DNA of 64,000 bases from Enterobacter genomosp. O (GTDB lineage: Bacteria; Pseudomonadota; Gammaproteobacteria; Enterobacterales; Enterobacteriaceae): positions 372,001 through 436,000 of the forward strand of contig NZ_LECZ01000026.1 in assembly GCF_001022965.1 (NCBI RefSeq), in the 5' to 3' direction. This document shows, piece after piece, positions 12,749-20,603 of the stretch. Both the position numbers and the translations under genes were made by a program. The number at the start of each line of letters is the position of its first letter. Within the stretch, counting starts at the first letter, position 1. The notes under the pieces were generated by a model. The model was not told where the DNA came from and did not search any database. It saw only the letters and a list, made by a program, of their open reading frames with translations.

Positions 12749-12778
12749 CCGGACATCACACGCAGCGGTGATGTCCGG
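12749..12778. repeat. Perfect 11-bp inverted repeat between degQ and degS
   Basis: CCGGACATCAC and GTGATGTCCGG pair perfectly around an eight-base loop. It could be a rho-independent-like end for degQ on the minus strand, but no U-run follows, so mRNA stabilisation or processing is equally possible. Confidence 0.6.
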
Positions 12779-12790
12779 GGTCGCAAATGC

Positions 12791-14158
12791 TTAGCGCAAC
12801 AGAATATAGATGGACTCATTGCCACGCATGACCTGCAGGGCAATAACCGCCGGTTTACTTTCCAGCACCTTGCGCATTTCGGCAATGGACTGCACGCGAT
12901 TGCGGTTTACGCCAATGATAACGTCATCCTGATGCAATCCGGCCTGCGCGGCAGGGCTGCCCTTCTCGACGGTGTCGATGCTGATGCCTTTCGTACCGTC
13001 TTTCAGCTGCCCGTCGCTCAACGTAGCGCCTTGCAGCGCCGGCGCGATAAGCTCTGCGCTGGCTGAGGAAGAGGTGCTCTTATCCAGCGTCACTTCAACG
13101 TTCAGCGGCTTACCGTCACGAATCAGACCCAGCTTCACTTTGGCCCCGGGTTCGGTTGTGGCAATCCGCGAACGCAGTTCCGCAAAGCTGCTCAGCGGTT
13201 TGTCGTTCAGGCTGACGATCACATCACCCGATTTCACGCCTGCTTTTGCCGAGCCGGAGTTTGGCAGCACTTCACTGACAAACGCCCCGCGCTGTACGTT
13301 AATGTTGAACGCCTTTGCGATATCCGCGCTCATCTCCATACCTTTAATACCCAGCAGCCCGCGTTTGATTTCGCCGAACTGGATGAGCTGCTGCGCCAGC
13401 GTTTTGGCCATATTACTGGGGATAGCAAAACCGATCCCAATGCTGCCGCCGCCTGGAGCCAGAATCGCCGTGTTGATCCCAATCAGCTCGCCGTTCAGGT
13501 TGAGCAATGCCCCGCCGGAGTTCCCACGGTTGATGGAGGCGTCGGTCTGGATAAAGTTTTCCAGCCCTTCCAGATTCAGGCCGCTGCGCCCGAGCGCCGA
13601 GACGATCCCGGAAGTTGCGGTCTGCCCTAAACCAAAGGGGTTGCCCACGGCGACGGCAAAATCGCCGACGCGCAGTTTGTCGGAATCCGCAATGGCAATC
13701 TGGGTCAGGTTGCTCGGGTTTTGCACCTGCAATAGCGCGATGTCGCTCTGGTCATCGCCGCCAATCAGCCTGGCATCAAATTCACGGCCATCGTTAAGCT
13801 GGACGCTGATTTTATCGGCCTGGCTGATGACATGGTTGTTGGTGAGAATATAGCCTTTTGCCGCATCAATAATGACGCCAGAACCCAGGCCTTCAAAAGG
13901 CTGAGCCTGCTGGTCGGGAGACTCATCGCCAAAATATTTCTTCAGTTCTTCAGGGACGCGTTGGCTTTGTACTGCGGTGCCCTCAACCTGAACGCTGACC
14001 ACCGCAGGCAACACTTTTTCCAGCATTGGCGCGAGGCTTGGGATGGCCGCCTGGCCTGGCACCTGGGAGGGAATGGCGGCGAATACCGGGACGGACGCCG
14101 AGAGAGATAACCCGACACTTAACGCGATAGCGCTCAACAGCTGGTTTTTTTTCTTCAT
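12791..14158 (-). CDS. degQ: Periplasmic serine endoprotease DegQ
   Basis: DegQ, 455 residues, is the HtrA-type periplasmic protease-chaperone. A signal peptide (MKKKNQLLSAIALSVGLSLS, with cleavage near VFA) is followed by the trypsin-like domain with nucleophile motif GNSGGALLN and two PDZ domains (about 260-350 and 365-455). I chose the start at 14158 because it gives a clean signal peptide and the family length; an open extension to 14242 is not homologous. It is transcribed toward degS. Confidence 0.96.
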   Translation of the reverse strand: MKKKNQLLSAIALSVGLSLSASVPVFAAIPSQVPGQAAIPSLAPMLEKVLPAVVSVQVEGTAVQSQRVPEELKKYFGDESPDQQAQPFEGLGSGVIIDAAKGYILTNNHVISQADKISVQLNDGREFDARLIGGDDQSDIALLQVQNPSNLTQIAIADSDKLRVGDFAVAVGNPFGLGQTATSGIVSALGRSGLNLEGLENFIQTDASINRGNSGGALLNLNGELIGINTAILAPGGGSIGIGFAIPSNMAKTLAQQLIQFGEIKRGLLGIKGMEMSADIAKAFNINVQRGAFVSEVLPNSGSAKAGVKSGDVIVSLNDKPLSSFAELRSRIATTEPGAKVKLGLIRDGKPLNVEVTLDKSTSSSASAELIAPALQGATLSDGQLKDGTKGISIDTVEKGSPAAQAGLHQDDVIIGVNRNRVQSIAEMRKVLESKPAVIALQVMRGNESIYILLR

Positions 14159-14284
14159 CGATGTTGACTCTCGTAACCTGGAATAAAGGAAAAACGGCCC
14201 CAAAAACACGTTGATGTTATTGAATTTTAAACCGCTGAACAATGAGGTGTTTAACTAAATGATAGCTGGGGTCATCAAGAAAGG

Positions 14285-14307
14285 ACGGGCGCAATCGCTG
14301 CGCCCGT
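14285..14307 (-). terminator. Candidate terminator of zapG
   Basis: Perfect nine-bp stem ACGGGCGCA/TGCGCCCGT with a five-base loop. On the minus strand it is followed by CCTTTCTTG, a weak U-rich tract, so termination is plausible but not strong. Confidence 0.5.
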
Positions 14308-14329
14308 AAAATAAATTCTGGTTGTGTGA

Positions 14330-14728
14330 TTAATCGCGTTTTACGCCACCGCGCAGCAGGCCGGACGCGCCATCTGAGTAGTCGCGTGGCATCTGAACCG
14401 GAGCCTGATCGTTACCGGCTTCAGAGTCTGCCAGACGGTTGCGGAACGGGTTGGTTTCCGCCGTCATTTCCGGCAGCAGGCTGCTGGAGCTTTTCGCCAT
14501 GTGTTGATACAGCTGGCGATAGTCGGTCGCCATGTTGTCCAGCAGCTCGGCGCTACGGGCAAAGTGGCTGACCAGCTCTTCACGATACTCTTCCAGTTCG
14601 GCTTTGTTCTTTTCCAGTTCGTACTGCAGTGACTGCTGCTGACGCAATTTGCGATTACCGAAACGCATGGCCACAGCACCGATGACGATGCCGACGACTA
14701 AACCGATTAGCGCATATTCCCAGGTCAT
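14330..14728 (-). CDS. zapG: Z-ring-associated protein ZapG (YhcB)
   Basis: A 132-residue protein with one N-terminal membrane helix (about residues 4-22: EYALIGLVVGIVIGAVAM), then a long coiled coil rich in Gln, Leu, Lys and Glu (about 28-80) and a disordered C-terminal tail. ZapG/YhcB sits in the inner membrane at the division site and links envelope synthesis with division. It is monocistronic and divergent from zapE, another division factor. Confidence 0.93.
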   Translation of the reverse strand: MTWEYALIGLVVGIVIGAVAMRFGNRKLRQQQSLQYELEKNKAELEEYREELVSHFARSAELLDNMATDYRQLYQHMAKSSSSLLPEMTAETNPFRNRLADSEAGNDQAPVQMPRDYSDGASGLLRGGVKRD

Positions 14729-14917
14729 GAACTTCTCCCGTTGTCTTGTTGTTCCGTAGGGTGTTGGCTCGGCTCCTGCCTGTGCCTGATAATGCCACTA
14801 TAACCGCTATTTCCGCAGAAGTGGAATCCTGACGTATCATCGCGTAGTGTAGAACGGCCTTTTTTTCATCAGTCACGCCTGCTGGTGAGCTTTAATTGAG
14901 GGAATAACAATAAGATT

Positions 14918-16042
14918 ATGCAAAACCTGTCCCCTGCATCGCGATATCAACTGGCCCTTAACGAGGGCACCCATCAGCCGGATGACGTTCAGCGTGAGGC
15001 GGTAAGCCGTCTGGAGACGATCTATCAGGAGCTCACGGCAAAGCCCGCGGAAGCTGAACAGAGCAGTGGGCTCAAGGCGGCCTTCGGGCGGCTGCTTGGT
15101 AAAAAAGCGCCGCAGGAGCACGCTCCGGTGCGCGGTCTCTATATGTGGGGCGGGGTCGGACGTGGAAAAACCTGGCTGATGGACATGTTCTACCAGAGCC
15201 TGCCGGGCGCACGTAAACAGCGTCTGCACTTCCATCGTTTTATGCTGCGGGTGCATGAAGAGCTGACGGCACTGCAGGGCAAAAGCGATCCGCTGGATAT
15301 TGTGGCCGACAGATTCAAGGCGGAAACGGACGTGCTCTGCTTCGACGAGTTTTTTGTGTCTGACATCACCGATGCCATGCTGTTAGGCGGCCTGATGAAA
15401 GCGCTATTTGCCCGGGGGATTACGCTGGTTGCCACGTCGAATATTCCGCCTGATGAGCTGTACCGCAATGGCCTGCAGCGGGCGCGCTTCCTGCCTGCCA
15501 TCGACGCCATCAAACAGCATTGCGACATTATGAATGTGGATGCGGGTGTGGACTATCGCCTGCGCACGCTGACCCAGGCGCATCTGTGGCTCTCACCGTT
15601 AAATGCAGAGACCACCCAGCAGATGGATAAACTGTGGCTGGCGCTGGCGGGGGCAAAACGCGAGCACGCCCCGGAACTCGAGATTAACCATCGCCCGTTG
15701 CCAACGCTCGGCGTTGAAAACCAAACGCTGGCGGTCTCCTTTACGACGCTGTGTGTTGATGCCCGCAGTCAGCACGACTACATCGCGCTTTCGCGTCTGT
15801 TCCATACCGTGATGGTGCTGGATGTTCCGGTGATGACGCGGCTGATGGAGAGCGAGGCGCGTCGCTTCATCGCGCTGGTGGATGAGTTTTATGAGCGCCA
15901 CGTCAAGCTGGTGATTAGCGCCGAGGTACCTTTATATGAGATCTACCAGGGGGAGCGGCTGAAGTTTGAGTTCCAGCGCTGCCTTTCTCGCCTGCAGGAG
16001 ATGCAGAGCGAGGAATACCTCAAGCTGGAGCATATGCCGTAA
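14918..16042 (+). CDS. zapE: Cell division ATPase ZapE
   Basis: ZapE (YhcM), 374 residues, is an AFG1-type P-loop ATPase that associates with the Z-ring under low oxygen or heat stress. The Walker A motif GGVGRGKT is near residue 76, and the Walker B-like CFDEFFVSD near 140. Arg-containing sensor segments follow (ATSNIPPDELY). The start is preceded by a GAGGGAATAAC ribosome-binding region. It is followed by two near-identical 52-bp repeats instead of a clear terminator. Confidence 0.96.
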   Translation: MQNLSPASRYQLALNEGTHQPDDVQREAVSRLETIYQELTAKPAEAEQSSGLKAAFGRLLGKKAPQEHAPVRGLYMWGGVGRGKTWLMDMFYQSLPGARKQRLHFHRFMLRVHEELTALQGKSDPLDIVADRFKAETDVLCFDEFFVSDITDAMLLGGLMKALFARGITLVATSNIPPDELYRNGLQRARFLPAIDAIKQHCDIMNVDAGVDYRLRTLTQAHLWLSPLNAETTQQMDKLWLALAGAKREHAPELEINHRPLPTLGVENQTLAVSFTTLCVDARSQHDYIALSRLFHTVMVLDVPVMTRLMESEARRFIALVDEFYERHVKLVISAEVPLYEIYQGERLKFEFQRCLSRLQEMQSEEYLKLEHMP

Positions 16043-16043
16043 T

Positions 16044-16152
16044 AAATGCCACCCTCTCCCCGTGGGAGAGGGGCTGGGGGTGAGGGCACCAGACCTTAAC
16101 AAATGCCACCCTCTCCCTGTGGGAGAGGGGCTGGGGGTGAGGGCACCAGACC
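16044..16152. repeat. Two tandem copies of a boxC/REP-like repeat
   Basis: Two 52-bp units (16044-16095 and 16101-16152) repeat with a 57-bp period and differ at one base. Each contains CCCTCTCCC, GGGAGAGGGG and a GGGTGAGGGCACCAGACC ending, so each folds into a stable hairpin. A third diverged copy lies at 34421-34470. Such dispersed extragenic palindromes are common in enterobacteria; this type resembles what I recall as boxC, but the name is tentative. Confidence 0.85.
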
Positions 16153-16199
16153 GCACAATACCCACCCCCGAAAAACCCATTCCAAATCACATTTAAGGG

Positions 16200-16228
16200 T
16201 CGATCTTTGACCTCAACTTCTCTATAAT
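16200..16228 (+). promoter_or_regulatory. Probable rplM-rpsI promoter
   Basis: A perfect TATAAT -10 hexamer lies at 16223-16228, followed by a GC-rich stretch (CTTGCGACCCC). The -35 region is poor at normal spacing; a TTGACC at 16207 is only ten bases away. The roughly 155-bp leader from here to the rplM start is where L13 autogenous control acts in E. coli. Confidence 0.5.
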
Positions 16229-16304
16229 CTTGCGACCCCACGTTACGAGAAGGTTTTTTTCCCGAAACTTTCTATGTGTCGGCATTAGCTATTCGAAGGG
16301 GTAG

Positions 16305-16820
<516 letters not shown>

Positions 16821-16832
16821 TCGGGATTATAG

Positions 16833-17228
<396 letters not shown>

Positions 17229-17256
17229 TCCATTCTGCTTACGCAGAACGATTGGC

Positions 17257-17285
17257 GAAAAACCCGCTTCGGCGGGTTTTTTTTT
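17257..17285 (+). terminator. Terminator of rplM-rpsI
   Basis: Stem CCCGC/GCGGG (17263-17267 and 17272-17276) with a TTCG tetraloop, extended by A-T pairs and followed by nine T. Confidence 0.93.
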
Positions 17286-17301
17286 ATGGATAATGCGTAG
17301 G

Positions 17302-17310
17302 TTATCCACA
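17302..17310 (+). other. Isolated consensus DnaA box
   Basis: TTATCCACA matches the strongest DnaA 9-mer exactly. It lies between the rpsI terminator and sspA. A single box does not make an origin; it could reflect chance or DnaA titration or regulation. Confidence 0.4.
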
Positions 17311-17538
17311 GTATTAATGCATATATCTTCTCTTTTTCCACATTTCCAGAATCCCCTCACCACAAAGCCATCAAAATCTGGTAAACTATCATCCAATTTT
17401 CTGCCCAAATATCGGTGAATACTCGATTTTTGTTCGATTCTTGAACAATGTGTTTTCTCTGGGATGGGCGATACAACATCTGGCTGGCCCCTGTTGGGCT
17501 GGTAGCAGTAAAAATTCTGAATATACCTGGAGGTTTTC

Positions 17539-18177
17539 ATGGCTGTCGCTGCCAACAAACGTTCGGTAATGACGCTGTTTTCTGGTCCTACTGACATTTA
17601 TAGCCATCAGGTTCGTATCGTGCTGGCCGAGAAGGGTGTCAGTTTTGAGATCGAGCATGTGGAAAAGGATAACCCGCCTCAGGATCTGATCGATCTCAAC
17701 CCGAGCCAAAGCGTACCGACGCTGGTGGATCGCGAGCTGACCCTGTGGGAATCCCGTATCATTATGGAATACCTGGATGAGCGTTTCCCGCATCCACCAC
17801 TGATGCCTGTTTACCCTGTTGCGCGTGGTGAAAGCCGCCTGTACATGCAGCGTATCGAGAAAGACTGGTATACGCTGATGAACGTCATCGTTAACGGTTC
17901 TTCTTCTGAAGCCGATGCTGCGCGTAAGCAGCTGCGTGAAGAGCTGCTGGCCATCGCCCCTGTGTTTGGTCAGAAACCGTTCTTCCTGAGCGATGAGTTC
18001 AGCCTGGTGGATTGCTACCTGGCTCCGCTGCTGTGGCGTCTGCCTACCCTGGGCGTAGAGTTCAGCGGTCCTGGCGCGAAAGAGCTGAAGGGCTATATGA
18101 CTCGCGTATTTGAGCGCGACTCTTTCCTGGCATCTTTAACTGAACCGGAACGTGAAATGCGTCTCGGCCGAGGCTAA
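17539..18177 (+). CDS. sspA: Stringent starvation protein A
   Basis: SspA, 212 residues, is a glutathione-S-transferase-fold protein that binds RNA polymerase and lowers H-NS levels in starvation, aiding acid tolerance. The N-terminal thioredoxin-like domain begins with a strand and SGPTDIYSHQVRIVL. The C-terminal all-helical domain follows from about residue 90. It lacks GST catalytic residues, as usual. AGG lies seven to nine bases before the ATG. It is cotranscribed with sspB five bases downstream. Confidence 0.97.
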   Translation: MAVAANKRSVMTLFSGPTDIYSHQVRIVLAEKGVSFEIEHVEKDNPPQDLIDLNPSQSVPTLVDRELTLWESRIIMEYLDERFPHPPLMPVYPVARGESRLYMQRIEKDWYTLMNVIVNGSSSEADAARKQLREELLAIAPVFGQKPFFLSDEFSLVDCYLAPLLWRLPTLGVEFSGPGAKELKGYMTRVFERDSFLASLTEPEREMRLGRG

Positions 18178-18182
18178 TAACT

Positions 18183-18680
18183 GTGGAAATGTCACAACTA
18201 ACCCCACGCCGTCCGTATCTGCTGCGCGCCTTCTATGAATGGCTGCTGGATAACCAGCTCACGCCGCACCTGGTGGTGGATGTGACGTTGCCGGGCGTGC
18301 TGGTTCCAATGGAATACGCACGTGACGGACAGATCGTGCTGAACATTGCGCCACGTGCGGTGGGTAACCTGGAGCTGGCAAACGACGAAGTGCGTTTTAA
18401 CGCGCGTTTCGGCGGTGTGCCGCGTCAGGTTTCTGTGCCGCTGGCTGCCGTGCTGGCTATCTACGCGCGTGAAAACGGTGCGGGTACCATGTTTGAGCCG
18501 GAAGCGGCTTACGATGAAGACGTTGCCAGCCTGAATGATGACGATGCAACCGGCGAGCGCGAAAGCGACGCGGTGATGTCCGTTATCGACGGCGACAAAC
18601 CCGATCGCGAGGATGATAACGATCCGGATGACGATCCGCCGCCACGTGGGGGGCGTCCTGCTCTCAGAGTCGTAAAATAA
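18183..18680 (+). CDS. sspB: ClpXP protease specificity-enhancing factor SspB
   Basis: SspB, 165 residues, is the adaptor that delivers ssrA-tagged proteins and RseA fragments to ClpXP. The N-terminal substrate-binding domain (about 1-115, SQLTPRRPYLLRAFYEW) is followed by an acidic flexible linker and the C-terminal ClpX-binding motif RGGRPALRVVK. I chose GTG at 18183 because it gives the family N-terminus M-x-x-SQLTP; an ATG two codons later is possible. It ends at a good terminator. Confidence 0.96.
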   Translation: MEMSQLTPRRPYLLRAFYEWLLDNQLTPHLVVDVTLPGVLVPMEYARDGQIVLNIAPRAVGNLELANDEVRFNARFGGVPRQVSVPLAAVLAIYARENGAGTMFEPEAAYDEDVASLNDDDATGERESDAVMSVIDGDKPDREDDNDPDDDPPPRGGRPALRVVK

Positions 18681-18696
18681 CGTATTGATCCATTAT

Positions 18697-18731
18697 AAAA
18701 TCCAGCCCTCGTCAGTCGGCTGGATTTTTTT
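18697..18731 (+). terminator. Terminator of sspAB
   Basis: Stem ATCCAGCC/GGCTGGAT (18700-18707 and 18718-18725) with a ten-base loop, followed by a seven-T run. Confidence 0.88.
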
Positions 18732-19107
18732 GTTATTGATGTAAATATTACGTTGCATGCTGGGAGGGTATTTTTTTCCTGTATAGGTTTGTTTAAAATT
18801 CAAACAATGCAATGCATTATTCCAAATGAGAGATATTTTGGAATAAATGAATATTCGTAATAACTTAACGCAAGCAATATTCATTGTGAATATAAATGGT
18901 CTGTAAAGGACTTGAATCACCTGTTTTATAAAATACATCTATAGTTTGAGTAAATCTAAAAAGAATAATTAATAAACCTAATTTGCATGTATTTAGGATT
19001 TCTATATTATCGCCGCATGCTTTCTGCATACGGGAATGATAGCGACAAACATGGATTGTTTGCGTCGATATTGTATTTGTTATGACTCATTAGTTAAGGA
19101 TTAACTC
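18732..19107 (+). other. AT-rich leader of the fimbrial operon
   Basis: No gene seen in this 376-bp stretch, clearly more AT-rich than its neighbours. It should hold the promoter of the fimbrial operon. Two imperfect inverted repeats lie close to the start: about 19012-19032 (CCGCATGC/GCATACGG) and about 19043-19067 (CGACAAAC/GTTTGCGTCG). An AT-rich leader is a usual target of H-NS-type silencing, but that is inference. Confidence 0.6.
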
Positions 19108-19779
19108 ATGAATAAAATTCTATTGGCTGCAGCATTATTCCTTTGCGTCAATTCCACGTTTGCATCCGAAACCGCGGTACTTAAAATTAAAGGGACGCTG
19201 ACGAGCTCTGCCTGTACGCCTGAATTTAGCAATGGTGGTGTGGTGGACTACGGCAACATTCGCCTGGGTGAATTGTCATCCACCGCCGTGAACCAGCTTG
19301 GGCAAAGGAATATCGATCTCACGATTACCTGCACGGCAGCAACAAAAGTTGCCTGGAATTTGATAGACGATCGCGCCGATTCTAACGCGGGGTTAACCGT
19401 CTCTGCCGGGACGTTTACGGGTGGTGCACAGAGTGCGAATAACCAGACTTACGGGGTCGGAAAAGCAGGCACGGTAAACATAGGCTCTTATGCCATGTTC
19501 ATGAAAGTAAACAGCGTCACGGCTGACGGAAAATCTGTCGATCCTATATATCAGCAGAATGGTTCAACAACCTGGGCGAAGAGTACAGATGGCTCAAGCC
19601 AGGGTGAAAATAATCGCAATATTACTGTCGCATTATCAGGAAGTGTCGATCCGCTTGCTTTCCAGACGGCAACATTTCCGCTGGTAACATCTTTGGCTAT
19701 TCAGAATACCACGACGCTAGGTATTACCGATGATACCCGACTGGATGGTCAGTTGACGATTAGCCTTAAATATCTGTAA
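19108..19779 (+). CDS. Fimbrial subunit-like protein (DUF1120 type)
   Basis: A 223-residue exported protein beginning with a signal peptide (MNKILLAAALFLCVNSTFAS). Two cysteines (in SSACTPE and ITCTAAT) are spaced as in the disulfide of pilin subunits. The C-terminus LTISLKYL has the alternating strand and penultimate Tyr recognised by chaperones. The overall pattern resembles DUF1120 proteins such as GltF/YhcF near gltBD in E. coli. As the first gene of a four-gene chaperone-usher operon it is likely the major subunit; that role is inferred. Confidence 0.78.
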   Translation: MNKILLAAALFLCVNSTFASETAVLKIKGTLTSSACTPEFSNGGVVDYGNIRLGELSSTAVNQLGQRNIDLTITCTAATKVAWNLIDDRADSNAGLTVSAGTFTGGAQSANNQTYGVGKAGTVNIGSYAMFMKVNSVTADGKSVDPIYQQNGSTTWAKSTDGSSQGENNRNITVALSGSVDPLAFQTATFPLVTSLAIQNTTTLGITDDTRLDGQLTISLKYL

Positions 19780-19889
19780 TCGTTTCAAATTTAAAGTGAG
19801 TTAAATTTAATCCAGAGATGAAATAATTTCTCTCGCCAAGAAGCGCCATAAACAGGGAACGTTAAGTAGTGCTTTCAAGGAATATACAT

Positions 19890-20597
19890 ATGACATGCTC
19901 TAAAACTGTTTTAATTAAAACGCTCGCTGCAGCTGCCTTGTTCACTGCACAGTTTGCCGTACATGCCGCAGGTATGGTGCCAGAAACCAGTCTGCTGGTT
20001 ATTGATGAAGCGACCCACAGCGGCACCATCAACGTCAAAAATACCGATAGCCATCCGTCGCTGCTGTATACCGATGTGGTGGATCTGCCGGATGATAAAG
20101 GCCTGAAACTGGTGACCACTCAGCCCGTGGTACGTCTTGAGCCTGGTCAGACCCAGCAATTGCGCTTCATTTTGCAAAACAGCAAGCCACTGGATGTTGA
20201 GCATTATAAGCGTGTGACCTTTGAAGGTATCCCACCGAAAAGTGACGATAACAAAGTCAAAATTGGCATCAATATTCGTCAGGATCTGCCTGTACTGATT
20301 CGCCCTGCGAAGCTGGCCGTGGTGACCGATGCCTGGAAATATCTCGACTGGACCGCTTCAGGCACCTCCGTCACGGTGAAAAACCCGAGCAAATATGTCG
20401 TACGCCTGGCGCAAAACGTGGTCCTGCAGCCTTCAGGTATCAGCGGCTCGCTTACCAAAACCTACATATTACCCGGAGAAACCATGACGGTTTCAATGGG
20501 CAAATCCGTCAGCGGCAACAACAAAGTTAAATTCTTCCCGGCCAGCCGCTATGGGGTCGAAGTTCCAAGCTTTATCTCGGATCTCAATAAAAAATAA
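19890..20597 (+). CDS. Periplasmic fimbrial chaperone (PapD/FimC family)
   Basis: A 235-residue exported chaperone with two immunoglobulin-like domains. The signal peptide covers about residues 1-27 (TLAAAALFTAQFAVHA). The G1-strand region VKIGINIRQDLPVLIRPAKL lies near 120-140, where subunit strands are donated to. It caps pilin subunits in the periplasm and hands them to the usher. I chose the ATG at 19890; a GTG at 19869 adds seven residues before the signal. It resembles E. coli YhcA by context. The usher begins six bases after its stop. Confidence 0.88.
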   Translation: MTCSKTVLIKTLAAAALFTAQFAVHAAGMVPETSLLVIDEATHSGTINVKNTDSHPSLLYTDVVDLPDDKGLKLVTTQPVVRLEPGQTQQLRFILQNSKPLDVEHYKRVTFEGIPPKSDDNKVKIGINIRQDLPVLIRPAKLAVVTDAWKYLDWTASGTSVTVKNPSKYVVRLAQNVVLQPSGISGSLTKTYILPGETMTVSMGKSVSGNNKVKFFPASRYGVEVPSFISDLNKK

Positions 20598-20603
20598 AGG
20601 ATT

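Noticed and set aside
16207..16228. TTGACC/TATAAT as a complete promoter pair
   Set aside because: Only ten bases separate the hexamers; the -10 is kept but this -35 is not.
18693..18938. 81-codon minus-strand frame in the AT-rich leader
   Set aside because: Crosses the sspB terminator and has no ribosome-binding site or family likeness.
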